Shown here one piece after another: positions 29,489 through 36,758 of a stretch of DNA of 64,000 bases (position 1 is its first letter; every line of letters starts with the position of its first letter). Both the position numbers and the translations under genes were made by a program. Origin of the DNA: Brevibacillus_D fluminis_A (GTDB taxonomy: Bacteria > Bacillota > Bacilli > Brevibacillales > Brevibacillaceae); the NCBI RefSeq assembly GCF_052072235.1, contig NZ_CM125436.1:676001-740000 (forward strand). Reading direction: 5' to 3'. The notes beneath the pieces were generated by a model. That model ran no database searches, was not told the DNA's origin, and worked only from the letters and a program-made list of their open reading frames with translations.

Positions 29489-30946
29489 ATGATGGCAGTA
29501 GTGAAACAAACAGGCAGAAGCTTCCTCCAAAAAACGCTGGTGCTCGCAACGGCGCTTGTGCTGCTGGCTGGTGCCGGAACATTTGACGGGAGAGCGGATT
29601 CCGCAGCACCGACCAAAAAACCAGCCCCCGCCCCGCAAAAAATCGTCCGTTACACCGGCCAAAAAAGCAAGGCGATCTCCATGGTGTACACGACGCGGCG
29701 AGAGCTGGCGCTTACGTTTAACGGTCTTGGGGATGAAACGAAGATGAAGCGGCTGCTGGATGATTTGGACAAGTACCAGATCAAAGCGACCTTTTTTCTC
29801 CCGGGCAACAAGCTGGCAAAGCAGCCTGCCATCGCGAAGACGATTTTGGCGCGGGGCCATGAAATCGAAAGCAATACGATGAATCAGCAAGACTTGACCA
29901 AGCTGCCCTATGAAAAGGTTTACACGGAAATCAAAGCGGGGAATGAACTGATCAAGCAGAAGGCGGGGATCACGCCCCGGTATGTCCGGACGACATTGGC
30001 TACGTATAACGACGATGTCCGGCTGGGAGCGGCCCATAACGGCATGCAGGCGGTGATCGGCTACAGCCTTTTCTTGCACAACTGGGAAAAAGAGACACCG
30101 GAACAAAAGCAGCGCTATATTCGCAAATACATCAACCGTGGCGGCATTATCGCTCTGGATATCGAGGAAAACAGAGATTTGCCGGGGACCATTCCGCTCA
30201 TCGCCAAGGCTGCGGCCGATGTCGGGTACAAGTTCGTCACGCTGCAAAAGCTGATCGAGCAAGGCGGGGAACGGAAACCGCTTGAAGCTATCGAGGGATT
30301 CAATGCGGCTGCAATCAATCCGAATTACAACGATGCTACATACAAGCTGATGTACCGCAAAGAAACGGACAAAAAAGAAGTCGCGATCACCATCGACGAT
30401 TGGGGAAGCGACTATACCATCACGAAGATTCTCGATATTTTGGATAAAGAGGGCGTGAAGGCTACGTTTTTCCTGCGGGCAGACGGCACGGAGAAAAACC
30501 CCAATCTGGCGCGCGCAATGGTGGAAGCGGGGCATGATGTCGGGAATCATACATACTCCCATCCGATTAGCACCAAAATTCCTGCCGCACAGCTGCAGGA
30601 GGAAATCGTGAAGGCCCACCGGATCATTACCGAGGCGATCCAGCAGAAGCCTGCGATGATTTTCCGGCCGCCGGCTGGCGCTTACGATGAAACGACGCTG
30701 AAAGCGATCGGGGCTACCGGTTACCATTCGATTGCGATGTTTGATGTCATCCCTTCCGATCACGACAGGAGCAAGACGGCGGCGGATATTGTGAAGACGG
30801 TCGTGGACAAGACCCAGAACGGCAGCGTCATCTTGCTGCACATGCTCGACGATACACATACCATCGAGGCATTGCCAGTGCTGATCGAGCAGCTGCGCAG
30901 CAAAGGCTACACCTTTGTGAAAATGTCGGAGATGGCTGCCGAGTGA
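29489..30946 (+). CDS. Tandem NodB-domain (polysaccharide deacetylase-like) exported protein 1
   Basis: 485 residues, started at ATG 29489 behind AAGGAG; the longer upstream reading is not supported. An N-terminal hydrophobic signal ('TLVLATALVLLAGAG') has no lipobox Cys. There are two NodB-like domains. The first (about 65-265) keeps the 'KATFFLPG' and 'RGHEIESN' scaffold, but its first motif reads TFNGLGD in place of TFDDG and the metal His pair is missing. The second (about 290-475) has 'TIDDWGS', 'GHDVGNHTYSHP' (metal His pair), 'FRPPAG' and 'VILLHML', a complete deacetylase set. By family it would remove N-acetyl groups from peptidoglycan or a secreted glycan. A TATAAT-like box is at 29395; the phased promoter motif is absent here. 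Confidence 0.82.
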   Translation: MMAVVKQTGRSFLQKTLVLATALVLLAGAGTFDGRADSAAPTKKPAPAPQKIVRYTGQKSKAISMVYTTRRELALTFNGLGDETKMKRLLDDLDKYQIKATFFLPGNKLAKQPAIAKTILARGHEIESNTMNQQDLTKLPYEKVYTEIKAGNELIKQKAGITPRYVRTTLATYNDDVRLGAAHNGMQAVIGYSLFLHNWEKETPEQKQRYIRKYINRGGIIALDIEENRDLPGTIPLIAKAAADVGYKFVTLQKLIEQGGERKPLEAIEGFNAAAINPNYNDATYKLMYRKETDKKEVAITIDDWGSDYTITKILDILDKEGVKATFFLRADGTEKNPNLARAMVEAGHDVGNHTYSHPISTKIPAAQLQEEIVKAHRIITEAIQQKPAMIFRPPAGAYDETTLKAIGATGYHSIAMFDVIPSDHDRSKTAADIVKTVVDKTQNGSVILLHMLDDTHTIEALPVLIEQLRSKGYTFVKMSEMAAE

Positions 30947-30958
30947 TAACTGAAAGAG

Positions 30959-30999
30959 CGGCGGAAATCCGATACGGAAACGGATTTCCGCCGTTTTTT
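30959..30999 (+). terminator. Rho-independent terminator
   Basis: A 13-bp perfect stem CGGCGGAAATCCG / CGGATTTCCGCCG (30959-30971 with 30981-30993), then T6. It separates the first NodB gene from the serine hydrolase gene. Confidence 0.9.
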
Positions 31000-31047
31000 C
31001 ACTCTGAAAATCGAATGCTTGGAATAACAGAAAGGAGAGCCGGATTT

Positions 31048-32004
31048 ATGTTCGATTCCATAGATAGGCTGCGGCTGGAACAAGAACTAAAGAAGGTGAA
31101 AATTTGCTCATGCCTGATTTACCATGACGACCACCTGATCTTCGGGCATTACCGGAACAAAAAAATGGCAACCAAACTGTTTCCTCTGCATTCGGCGACC
31201 AAAAGCGTGCTTTCCATCCTGATCGGGATCGCGATTGAAAACGGCGAGATCGAAAGCGTACATACCCCGATCGCAGATTACTTTCCCAACCTTGATGCAG
31301 GGAAGCGGGCGATCACCATCGAGCATCTGCTCACCATGACCCCCGGCTTCGATTGGCCGGAATGGGGGGACTGGGGAGGGCGCCCCTTTCCGATGATAAA
31401 CAGCAGAGATTGGGTCAGTTTCGTGCTCGACAGGGAAATGACCGGTGAGCCGGGCGCTGCGATGCGTTACAATTCCGGCGCATCCCATCTGCTCAGCGCG
31501 ATCTTGCAAAAGGCAACCAAGCAAAAGGCGTCAGCCTATGCCCAGAAGGTCCTGTTTGCCCCGCTGGGCATCGAGGAACATCGTTGGTACGAGGATGCCA
31601 AGGGCATTTGCATTGGGGGCTTCGGCCTGTGCCTGCGTGCCGCCGATCTGGGAAAAATCGGCTCGCTGATGATGCATGGCGGCACATGGGGGAACAAACG
31701 CATTCTTTCAGAAGCTTGGGCATCTGTATCCACAGCAGCCATCCATCATACGTACGACCATGTTGGCTCCTACGGCTATCATTGGTGGGTGCTAGTCGAC
31801 GAAAACAGACAAGCGTACGATCCGACTTTTTTTATGGCGATGGGGTATGGCGGGCAGTACATCATTGTTTCGCCCGCACACAAGCTGGTGGTCGTGTTCA
31901 CAAGCGAATTGTTTCAGGATACATTCCTGCCATTGCGCTTATTCCGCACCGTATTCCTGCCCAATGGCAGCGGCGTTTTGGCGGCCGAACCGGGCGAACG
32001 TTGA
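31048..32004 (+). CDS. Serine hydrolase (class C beta-lactamase / DD-peptidase-like family)
   Basis: 318 residues from ATG 31048, preceded by AAAGGAG; an upstream reading to 30943 runs through the terminator and is rejected. The SxxK catalytic motif is 'SATK' (49-52). The second motif is 'YNSG' where YxN is usual, and 'GYGGQY' lies near the C-terminus in place of the KTG strand. There is no signal peptide, so it may be cytoplasmic, a common trait of this esterase-like branch. Possible roles include amide or ester hydrolysis; nothing in the sequence fixes the substrate. It sits between two tandem-NodB genes. Confidence 0.78.
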   Translation: MFDSIDRLRLEQELKKVKICSCLIYHDDHLIFGHYRNKKMATKLFPLHSATKSVLSILIGIAIENGEIESVHTPIADYFPNLDAGKRAITIEHLLTMTPGFDWPEWGDWGGRPFPMINSRDWVSFVLDREMTGEPGAAMRYNSGASHLLSAILQKATKQKASAYAQKVLFAPLGIEEHRWYEDAKGICIGGFGLCLRAADLGKIGSLMMHGGTWGNKRILSEAWASVSTAAIHHTYDHVGSYGYHWWVLVDENRQAYDPTFFMAMGYGGQYIIVSPAHKLVVVFTSELFQDTFLPLRLFRTVFLPNGSGVLAAEPGER

Positions 32005-32013
32005 TTGCCGCCC

Positions 32014-32047
32014 TGTTCAGAAAATGTTCAGACCGAACCGGTACAAT
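32014..32047 (+). promoter_or_regulatory. Phased TGTTCAGA-repeat promoter, copy C
   Basis: The clearest copy: TGTTCAGA at 32014 and TGTTCAGA again at 32025 (11-bp period), -10 TACAAT at 32042-32047, 28 bp from the first repeat. It precedes the second tandem-NodB gene by about 120 bp. Confidence 0.75.
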
Positions 32048-32167
32048 GGTTGAATTGGAAAGATCTGCGTTTCACCAAAAGCTTGCTGCTTGTCGATAAA
32101 CAGATAAACGGCTTTTTTGGCAGCAAACGAACCGTGATTTTTAGAGAAAAAAAGGAGCAAGGACAAG

Positions 32168-33628
32168 ATGGCGGTACGAAAACGCGGGGCGAAAATACTT
32201 CGAATGGTTCAAGCGGCGGTTTTGCTGCCAGCGCTCGTGCTCACGACCAGCTGCAGCATGCCGGGCGCGGGCCAGGAGGTCAGCGAGACAACCCAAAAAA
32301 CAGCTCCGGAGCAAAAAATAGCCCGTTATGAAGGGGAAAAAAGCAAAGTCATTCCGTATGTCTATACATCGCGCAAAGAATTGACGCTTACCTTCAACGG
32401 GATGGGCAATCGGACGATGATGGACAAGCTGCTGGACGAGCTGGATCGCTATCATATCAAGGCGACGTTCTTTTTGCCCGGGATGAGGGTGGCGGAAGAG
32501 CCGGATATCGCTCGTGATATTTTGCAAAGAGGCCATGAGATCGAGAACAACACACTGAACCAGCTGGATATGCACAAGCTTGGCTATGAGCAGGTCTACA
32601 AGGAAATCCAGCTGGCCAACGAGGTCATCAAAAAGGAAACGGGCATCAGCCCGCGCTACATACGAACCAAATCCGGCGATTTTACAGATGATGTGCGCCT
32701 GGCAGCCGCCCAGCTCGGGATGGAGGCGGTCGTGAGCTACAACATCAATCCGAAAGACCGCGACATGAAAAAAGCGAAGGACATTGGCGACTATGTCGAG
32801 CGATTCATTTCCAGAGGAGGGATCGTTTCGCTCAATGCCGACATCAATCCCGAGGTGATTCCGTCCATTCCCTTGATCGCCAAGGCGGCGGAGAACATCG
32901 GCTATCAGTTCGTCACGCTCAGCGACTTGGTCAAAAATGGCGGCGAGCGTAAGCCGCTGGAGCAAATTCCGGGCTATGACGCGGTCAAAGTCGACATGAA
33001 TTACCAAAACAAGCAGTACAGGCTCATCTATAATGTGGAAACGGACAAGCCGCAAATCGCGCTCACGTTTGATGACTGGGGCAGTGACAAAACGGTGACG
33101 AAAATATTGGATATTTTGGCGAAGTACAATGTGAAGGCGACATTTTTCCTGCGAGCGAAAGGGGTCGAGACGAATCCGAACCTGGCGAGAGCGATGGTGG
33201 ACGGCGGCCACGATGTGGCGAATCACTCGTACAGCCACCCGGTTGTAACGACGCTGACGCCCGAACAATTGCAGAAGGACTTGGTCAAAGCCCATCAAGT
33301 GATCACCGAGGCAATCCAGCAAAAGCCGACGATGCTGTTCAGGCCGCCGACAGGCGTGGTGGACGATCAGATGGGGAAAGTCATCGCCGCGGTCGGCTAT
33401 CACGACATTGCCATGTATGATGTGACCACGTTGGACTGGGATTCCAAAAACAGCGCGGCGGATATCGTAAACGGCGTCTTGAAGCAGACGAAAAAGGGCA
33501 GTGTCATTCTGCTGCACATGCTCGATGACATCCACACCATTGAGGCATTGCCGATCGTGATCGAAAGCTTGCGGAAGAAAGGCTTAGTTTTTGTGAAAAT
33601 GGCAGATATGATCAAACAGGCGAAGTAG
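32168..33628 (+). CDS. Tandem NodB-domain (polysaccharide deacetylase-like) lipoprotein 2
   Basis: 486 residues with AAGGAG upstream. The N-terminus 'ALVLTTSCSMPG' suggests a lipoprotein with a weak lipobox. The first NodB domain is degenerate ('TFNGMGN', 'GHEIENNTLNQ', no His pair). The second is complete ('TFDDWGS', 'GHDVANHSYSHP', 'FRPPTG', 'VILLHMLDD'). It is a paralogue of the genes at 29489 and 33943, with the same two-domain plan, so the family arose by duplication of the whole two-domain gene. It has its own promoter (copy C) and terminator, so it is monocistronic. Likely extracytoplasmic glycan or peptidoglycan deacetylase. Confidence 0.82.
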   Translation: MAVRKRGAKILRMVQAAVLLPALVLTTSCSMPGAGQEVSETTQKTAPEQKIARYEGEKSKVIPYVYTSRKELTLTFNGMGNRTMMDKLLDELDRYHIKATFFLPGMRVAEEPDIARDILQRGHEIENNTLNQLDMHKLGYEQVYKEIQLANEVIKKETGISPRYIRTKSGDFTDDVRLAAAQLGMEAVVSYNINPKDRDMKKAKDIGDYVERFISRGGIVSLNADINPEVIPSIPLIAKAAENIGYQFVTLSDLVKNGGERKPLEQIPGYDAVKVDMNYQNKQYRLIYNVETDKPQIALTFDDWGSDKTVTKILDILAKYNVKATFFLRAKGVETNPNLARAMVDGGHDVANHSYSHPVVTTLTPEQLQKDLVKAHQVITEAIQQKPTMLFRPPTGVVDDQMGKVIAAVGYHDIAMYDVTTLDWDSKNSAADIVNGVLKQTKKGSVILLHMLDDIHTIEALPIVIESLRKKGLVFVKMADMIKQAK

Positions 33629-33637
33629 TTGAGATTT

Positions 33638-33668
33638 GGCACGGTGCGCTTGAAGCCGTGTCTTTTTT
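33638..33668 (+). terminator. Rho-independent terminator
   Basis: Stem GGCACGG / CCGTGTC (33638-33644 with 33656-33662), then T6, following the second tandem-NodB gene. Confidence 0.8.
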
Positions 33669-33942
33669 CTGTCAACGATGCACCAGGTTTGATCAGAAAA
33701 TGTTCAGATTCGCTTGCTAAAATGTTGAAATGGGCAGAAAAACGGTAGATAAGCGCGATGAAAGCGGTTTTCATAAGCACGTGCCAGCAAAAAGTTTGTC
33801 ATTCACCTTTTTCTGGCGGTTGAATCGGAAGGGCTTGCATGACTATGATAGCAACAGATACTGTATTGCGAGCGGAAGTAGTTTACTAGAGAGAGTAGAG
33901 GCAATGTTGCTTCCGGTCATCTGGTAAAAAAGGAGCACGGTT
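33669..33942 (+). other. Intergenic leader before the polysaccharide operon
   Basis: It holds promoter copy D (33690-33723) and about 210 bases of leader. A 65-codon frame (33730-33927) lies within the leader but has no ribosome binding site or recognisable content, so I do not call it a gene. Confidence 0.5.
33690..33723 (+). promoter_or_regulatory. Phased TGTTCAGA-repeat promoter, copy D
   Basis: TGATCAGA at 33690, TGTTCAGA at 33701, -10 TAAAAT at 33718-33723, with the same 28-bp spacing. It appears to drive the operon starting at 33943. Confidence 0.7.
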
Positions 33943-35394
33943 ATGGCAAAAGGCAAGAAGACAGCGGTGATGAATGTGGCAGCGAAATGGCTCGGAATGG
34001 TGACGGCTTTGACGGTTCTGGCGGGCTGCGAACTTCCCGGCCACGATGCGGGCGGCGACACAAAGCACAATCCCGCGCTCGCCCGAAAAATCGTCCGGTT
34101 TGCGGGTGAAAAAAGCAAGGCGATTTCCATGGTGTATACCACGCGAAGAGCGCTGTCCCTGACTTTTGACGGGATGGCTGATCGCGAAACGATGGAGAAG
34201 CTGCTCGACAAGCTGGATGAGTTCCACATCAAGGCGACGTTTTTTTTGCCAGGCATGCGAGTGGCAGAAGAGCCTGACATTGCGAGAGAGATTGCGGCAA
34301 GAGGCCATGAAATTGAAAACAACACGCTGAACCGGCTGGATTTGACCAAGCTCAGCTACAATGAGCTGTATTCCGAGATCAAACTGGCGGACCAGGTGAT
34401 CAAAAAGGCGACGGGGATTACTCCCCGCTATGTTCGGACAAAGCCCGGCAGCTATAACGATGACGTCCGCCTGGCGACGGCACAGAGCGGACAGGAAGCC
34501 GTCGTTTCCGCCAGTTTATTCCTGCACAACTGGCAGAAGGAGACGGATCTGCAGAAAAGCCGCTATGTGCGCAAGTATATCAATCGCGGCGGCATCATTG
34601 AGATCGACACGGAAGAAAACAAAAATCTGCTGGAAGACATCGCGCTGCTTGCCAACAAGGCTGAAGAAGTCGGCTATCAATTCGTCACGCTGCACGACCT
34701 GATCGAAAAGGGCGGGGAACGGAAACCGCTGGAAGAGATTCCGGGGTATGATGCAGCCAAGATCAATTTAAACCAAAGTGGCGCTCAATACCGACTGGTT
34801 AGTAGTCTTGCTAGCGATAAAAAAGTGGTAGCCTTGTCGTTTGATGATTGGGGAACGGACGATACCGTCACGAAAATTTTGGATTTGCTGGATCAATATC
34901 ACGTAAAGGCGTCGTTCTTTTTGCGTGCCGACGGGGTTGAAAAAAACCCGAATCTGGCGCGAGCGATTTACGAAAAAGGGCATGACGTCGGCAACCATAC
35001 GTATTCCCACCCTGTCGTCACCACCATTACGCAGGCACAGCTGCAGGATGAGATCGTCAAAGCGCATCGCATCATCACCGAGGCGATCCAGCACGAGCCG
35101 ACGATGTATTTCCGGCCGCCGACAGGCGTGGTGGACGACAAAACGCTGCGTACCATCGGGGCGACGGGGTACCATACGATCGCCAATTTCGATGTGACGC
35201 CTTCCGATTATGTCAAAACCCGGACCGCAGACGGTATCGTCCAGGCGGTCATGGAGCAAACCCATAGCGGAAGCGTCATTTTGCTTCATATGCTGGACGA
35301 TATTCACACGATTGAAGCGCTTCCGATGATCATTGAAAAATTGAGAAGCAAAGGGTACTCCTTTGTAAAAATGACAGACATGTTTGGCTCATAA
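33943..35394 (+). CDS. Tandem NodB-domain (polysaccharide deacetylase-like) lipoprotein 3
   Basis: 483 residues with AAGGAG upstream. It has a clear lipoprotein signal ('LTVLAGC', Cys about residue 29). The first NodB domain is degenerate ('TFDGMAD', no His pair). The second is complete ('SFDDWGT', 'GHDVGNHTYSHP', 'FRPPTG', 'VILLHMLDD'). It is only 27 bp upstream of the nucleotide-sugar dehydrogenase gene with no terminator between, so it heads the polysaccharide operon. That makes the secreted polysaccharide a plausible substrate (inference). Paralogue of the genes at 29489 and 32168. Confidence 0.83.
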   Translation: MAKGKKTAVMNVAAKWLGMVTALTVLAGCELPGHDAGGDTKHNPALARKIVRFAGEKSKAISMVYTTRRALSLTFDGMADRETMEKLLDKLDEFHIKATFFLPGMRVAEEPDIAREIAARGHEIENNTLNRLDLTKLSYNELYSEIKLADQVIKKATGITPRYVRTKPGSYNDDVRLATAQSGQEAVVSASLFLHNWQKETDLQKSRYVRKYINRGGIIEIDTEENKNLLEDIALLANKAEEVGYQFVTLHDLIEKGGERKPLEEIPGYDAAKINLNQSGAQYRLVSSLASDKKVVALSFDDWGTDDTVTKILDLLDQYHVKASFFLRADGVEKNPNLARAIYEKGHDVGNHTYSHPVVTTITQAQLQDEIVKAHRIITEAIQHEPTMYFRPPTGVVDDKTLRTIGATGYHTIANFDVTPSDYVKTRTADGIVQAVMEQTHSGSVILLHMLDDIHTIEALPMIIEKLRSKGYSFVKMTDMFGS

Positions 35395-35421
35395 AAGAAC
35401 GGGTACAGAGGAGAGAAGGGC

Positions 35422-36735
35422 ATGGAGCTTTATGAATCAATTGTCGACCGACAGGAAAAAATCGCCGTTGTCGGCTTGGGGTATGTCGGGTTTCCGATTG
35501 CGGCGGCCTTTGCGAAGCGGGTTGATGTGATCGGGTTTGATGTCAACCCCCGGAAAGTGGCTGCATTTCAGAGCGGGACGGGCTGGCAGGAGCTTCTCGA
35601 AGAGGAAAGCCTGTCCGACAGGTCCATTACGTTTACGGCAGACGAGGAAATGCTGCGCGAAGCGCGGTTTTTTATCGTGGCGGTTCCGACTCCGGTCAAA
35701 AGCGGCAACGTTCCGGATTTGCACTACGTCCAACAGGCGACAAGCATCGTGGGCCGGCACATGCGGCCGGGTTCGGTCGTCGTGTTCGAATCGACCGTAT
35801 ATCCGGGCGTGACCAATGACATTTGCATCCCCATCCTGGAAGCGGAATCAGGCATGCGCTGCGGCGTCGACTTCAAGGTAGGCTATTCGCCCGAGCGGAT
35901 TAATCCTGGCGACAAGGTTCACAAGCTTGAAAATATCGTCAAGATCGTTTCGGGAATCGATGCGGAAGCGCTTGAGACGATTGCCAAGGTGTATGAGCTG
36001 GTCATTGAGGCGGGTGTCTATCGGGCGCAAAGCATCAAGGTGGCGGAAGCGGCGAAGGTGGTTGAAAACGCACAGCGCGACATCAATATTGCGTTCATGA
36101 ATGAGCTTGCCATGCTGTTCAATCTGATGGGAATCGAAACGAAGGCAGTTTTGCAGGCAGCCCGGACGAAGTGGAACTTTCTTCCGTTTTCGCCTGGGCT
36201 TGTCGGCGGTCATTGCATCGGCATCGACCCGTACTATTTGACATACAAGGCGGAAGACACCGGCTACCGCTCCAAAATCATTCTCGCGGGGCGGCATATC
36301 AACGATGGCATGGGCACGTATGTGGCCCAGCAAATCATCAAAATGGCCGTCCGCTTGAAGTTGGACATCAAAAACGCGCGGATCGCAATCTTGGGCCTCG
36401 CTTACAAGGAGGATTGCGCCGATATCCGCAATACAAAAGTGATCGATGTGATTCACGAACTGAATGAGTACGGTATTGTTCCGCTCGTCGTCGACCCGCT
36501 GGTGGATAAAGAGGAAGCTTACAGAGAATACGGCATTGAGCTGTCCGACTTGTCCGCTTTGCGCGAATTGGATTTGGTTGTAGTCGCTGTTCCCCACGCT
36601 CCCTTTGCACAGATGAGCGTCGCTGATTTCGAGAAGCTGTACAGCGACGGACAGACGAACATCATGGTCGACCTGAAAGGAATATTTTCACGAACAGAGT
36701 ATGAGAGCAGGGGCATTCATTACTGGAGCTTGTAA
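35422..36735 (+). CDS. Nucleotide-sugar 6-dehydrogenase (UDP-Glc/UDP-HexNAc dehydrogenase family)
   Basis: 437 residues. N-terminal Rossmann 'IAVVGLGYVGFPIAAAF' (11-27); 'YSPERINPGD' substrate loop; catalytic Cys265 in 'GGHCIGIDPYYLTYKA'; C-terminal domain with 'ILGLAYKEDCADIRNTK'. The enzyme makes a UDP-uronic acid by two NAD-dependent oxidations. The 'SPGLVGGHCIGIDPYYL' segment resembles the TviB/WbpO group that oxidises UDP-GlcNAc/GalNAc more than UDP-glucose dehydrogenases, but substrate cannot be settled by eye. AGGAGAG precedes the ATG. It supplies the activated sugar for the synthase encoded next in the operon. Confidence 0.87.
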   Translation: MELYESIVDRQEKIAVVGLGYVGFPIAAAFAKRVDVIGFDVNPRKVAAFQSGTGWQELLEEESLSDRSITFTADEEMLREARFFIVAVPTPVKSGNVPDLHYVQQATSIVGRHMRPGSVVVFESTVYPGVTNDICIPILEAESGMRCGVDFKVGYSPERINPGDKVHKLENIVKIVSGIDAEALETIAKVYELVIEAGVYRAQSIKVAEAAKVVENAQRDINIAFMNELAMLFNLMGIETKAVLQAARTKWNFLPFSPGLVGGHCIGIDPYYLTYKAEDTGYRSKIILAGRHINDGMGTYVAQQIIKMAVRLKLDIKNARIAILGLAYKEDCADIRNTKVIDVIHELNEYGIVPLVVDPLVDKEEAYREYGIELSDLSALRELDLVVVAVPHAPFAQMSVADFEKLYSDGQTNIMVDLKGIFSRTEYESRGIHYWSL

Positions 36736-36758
36736 ACAGAAGATTGGAGAGAGCGACA

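Noticed and set aside
30943..31047. Upstream extension of the serine hydrolase from ATG 30943
   Set aside because: It would translate through a 13-bp terminator stem, and a better ribosome binding site precedes ATG 31048.
33730..33927. 65-codon ORF in the leader of the third tandem-NodB gene
   Set aside because: It begins within a few bases of the predicted transcript start, lacks a ribosome binding site and has unremarkable composition.
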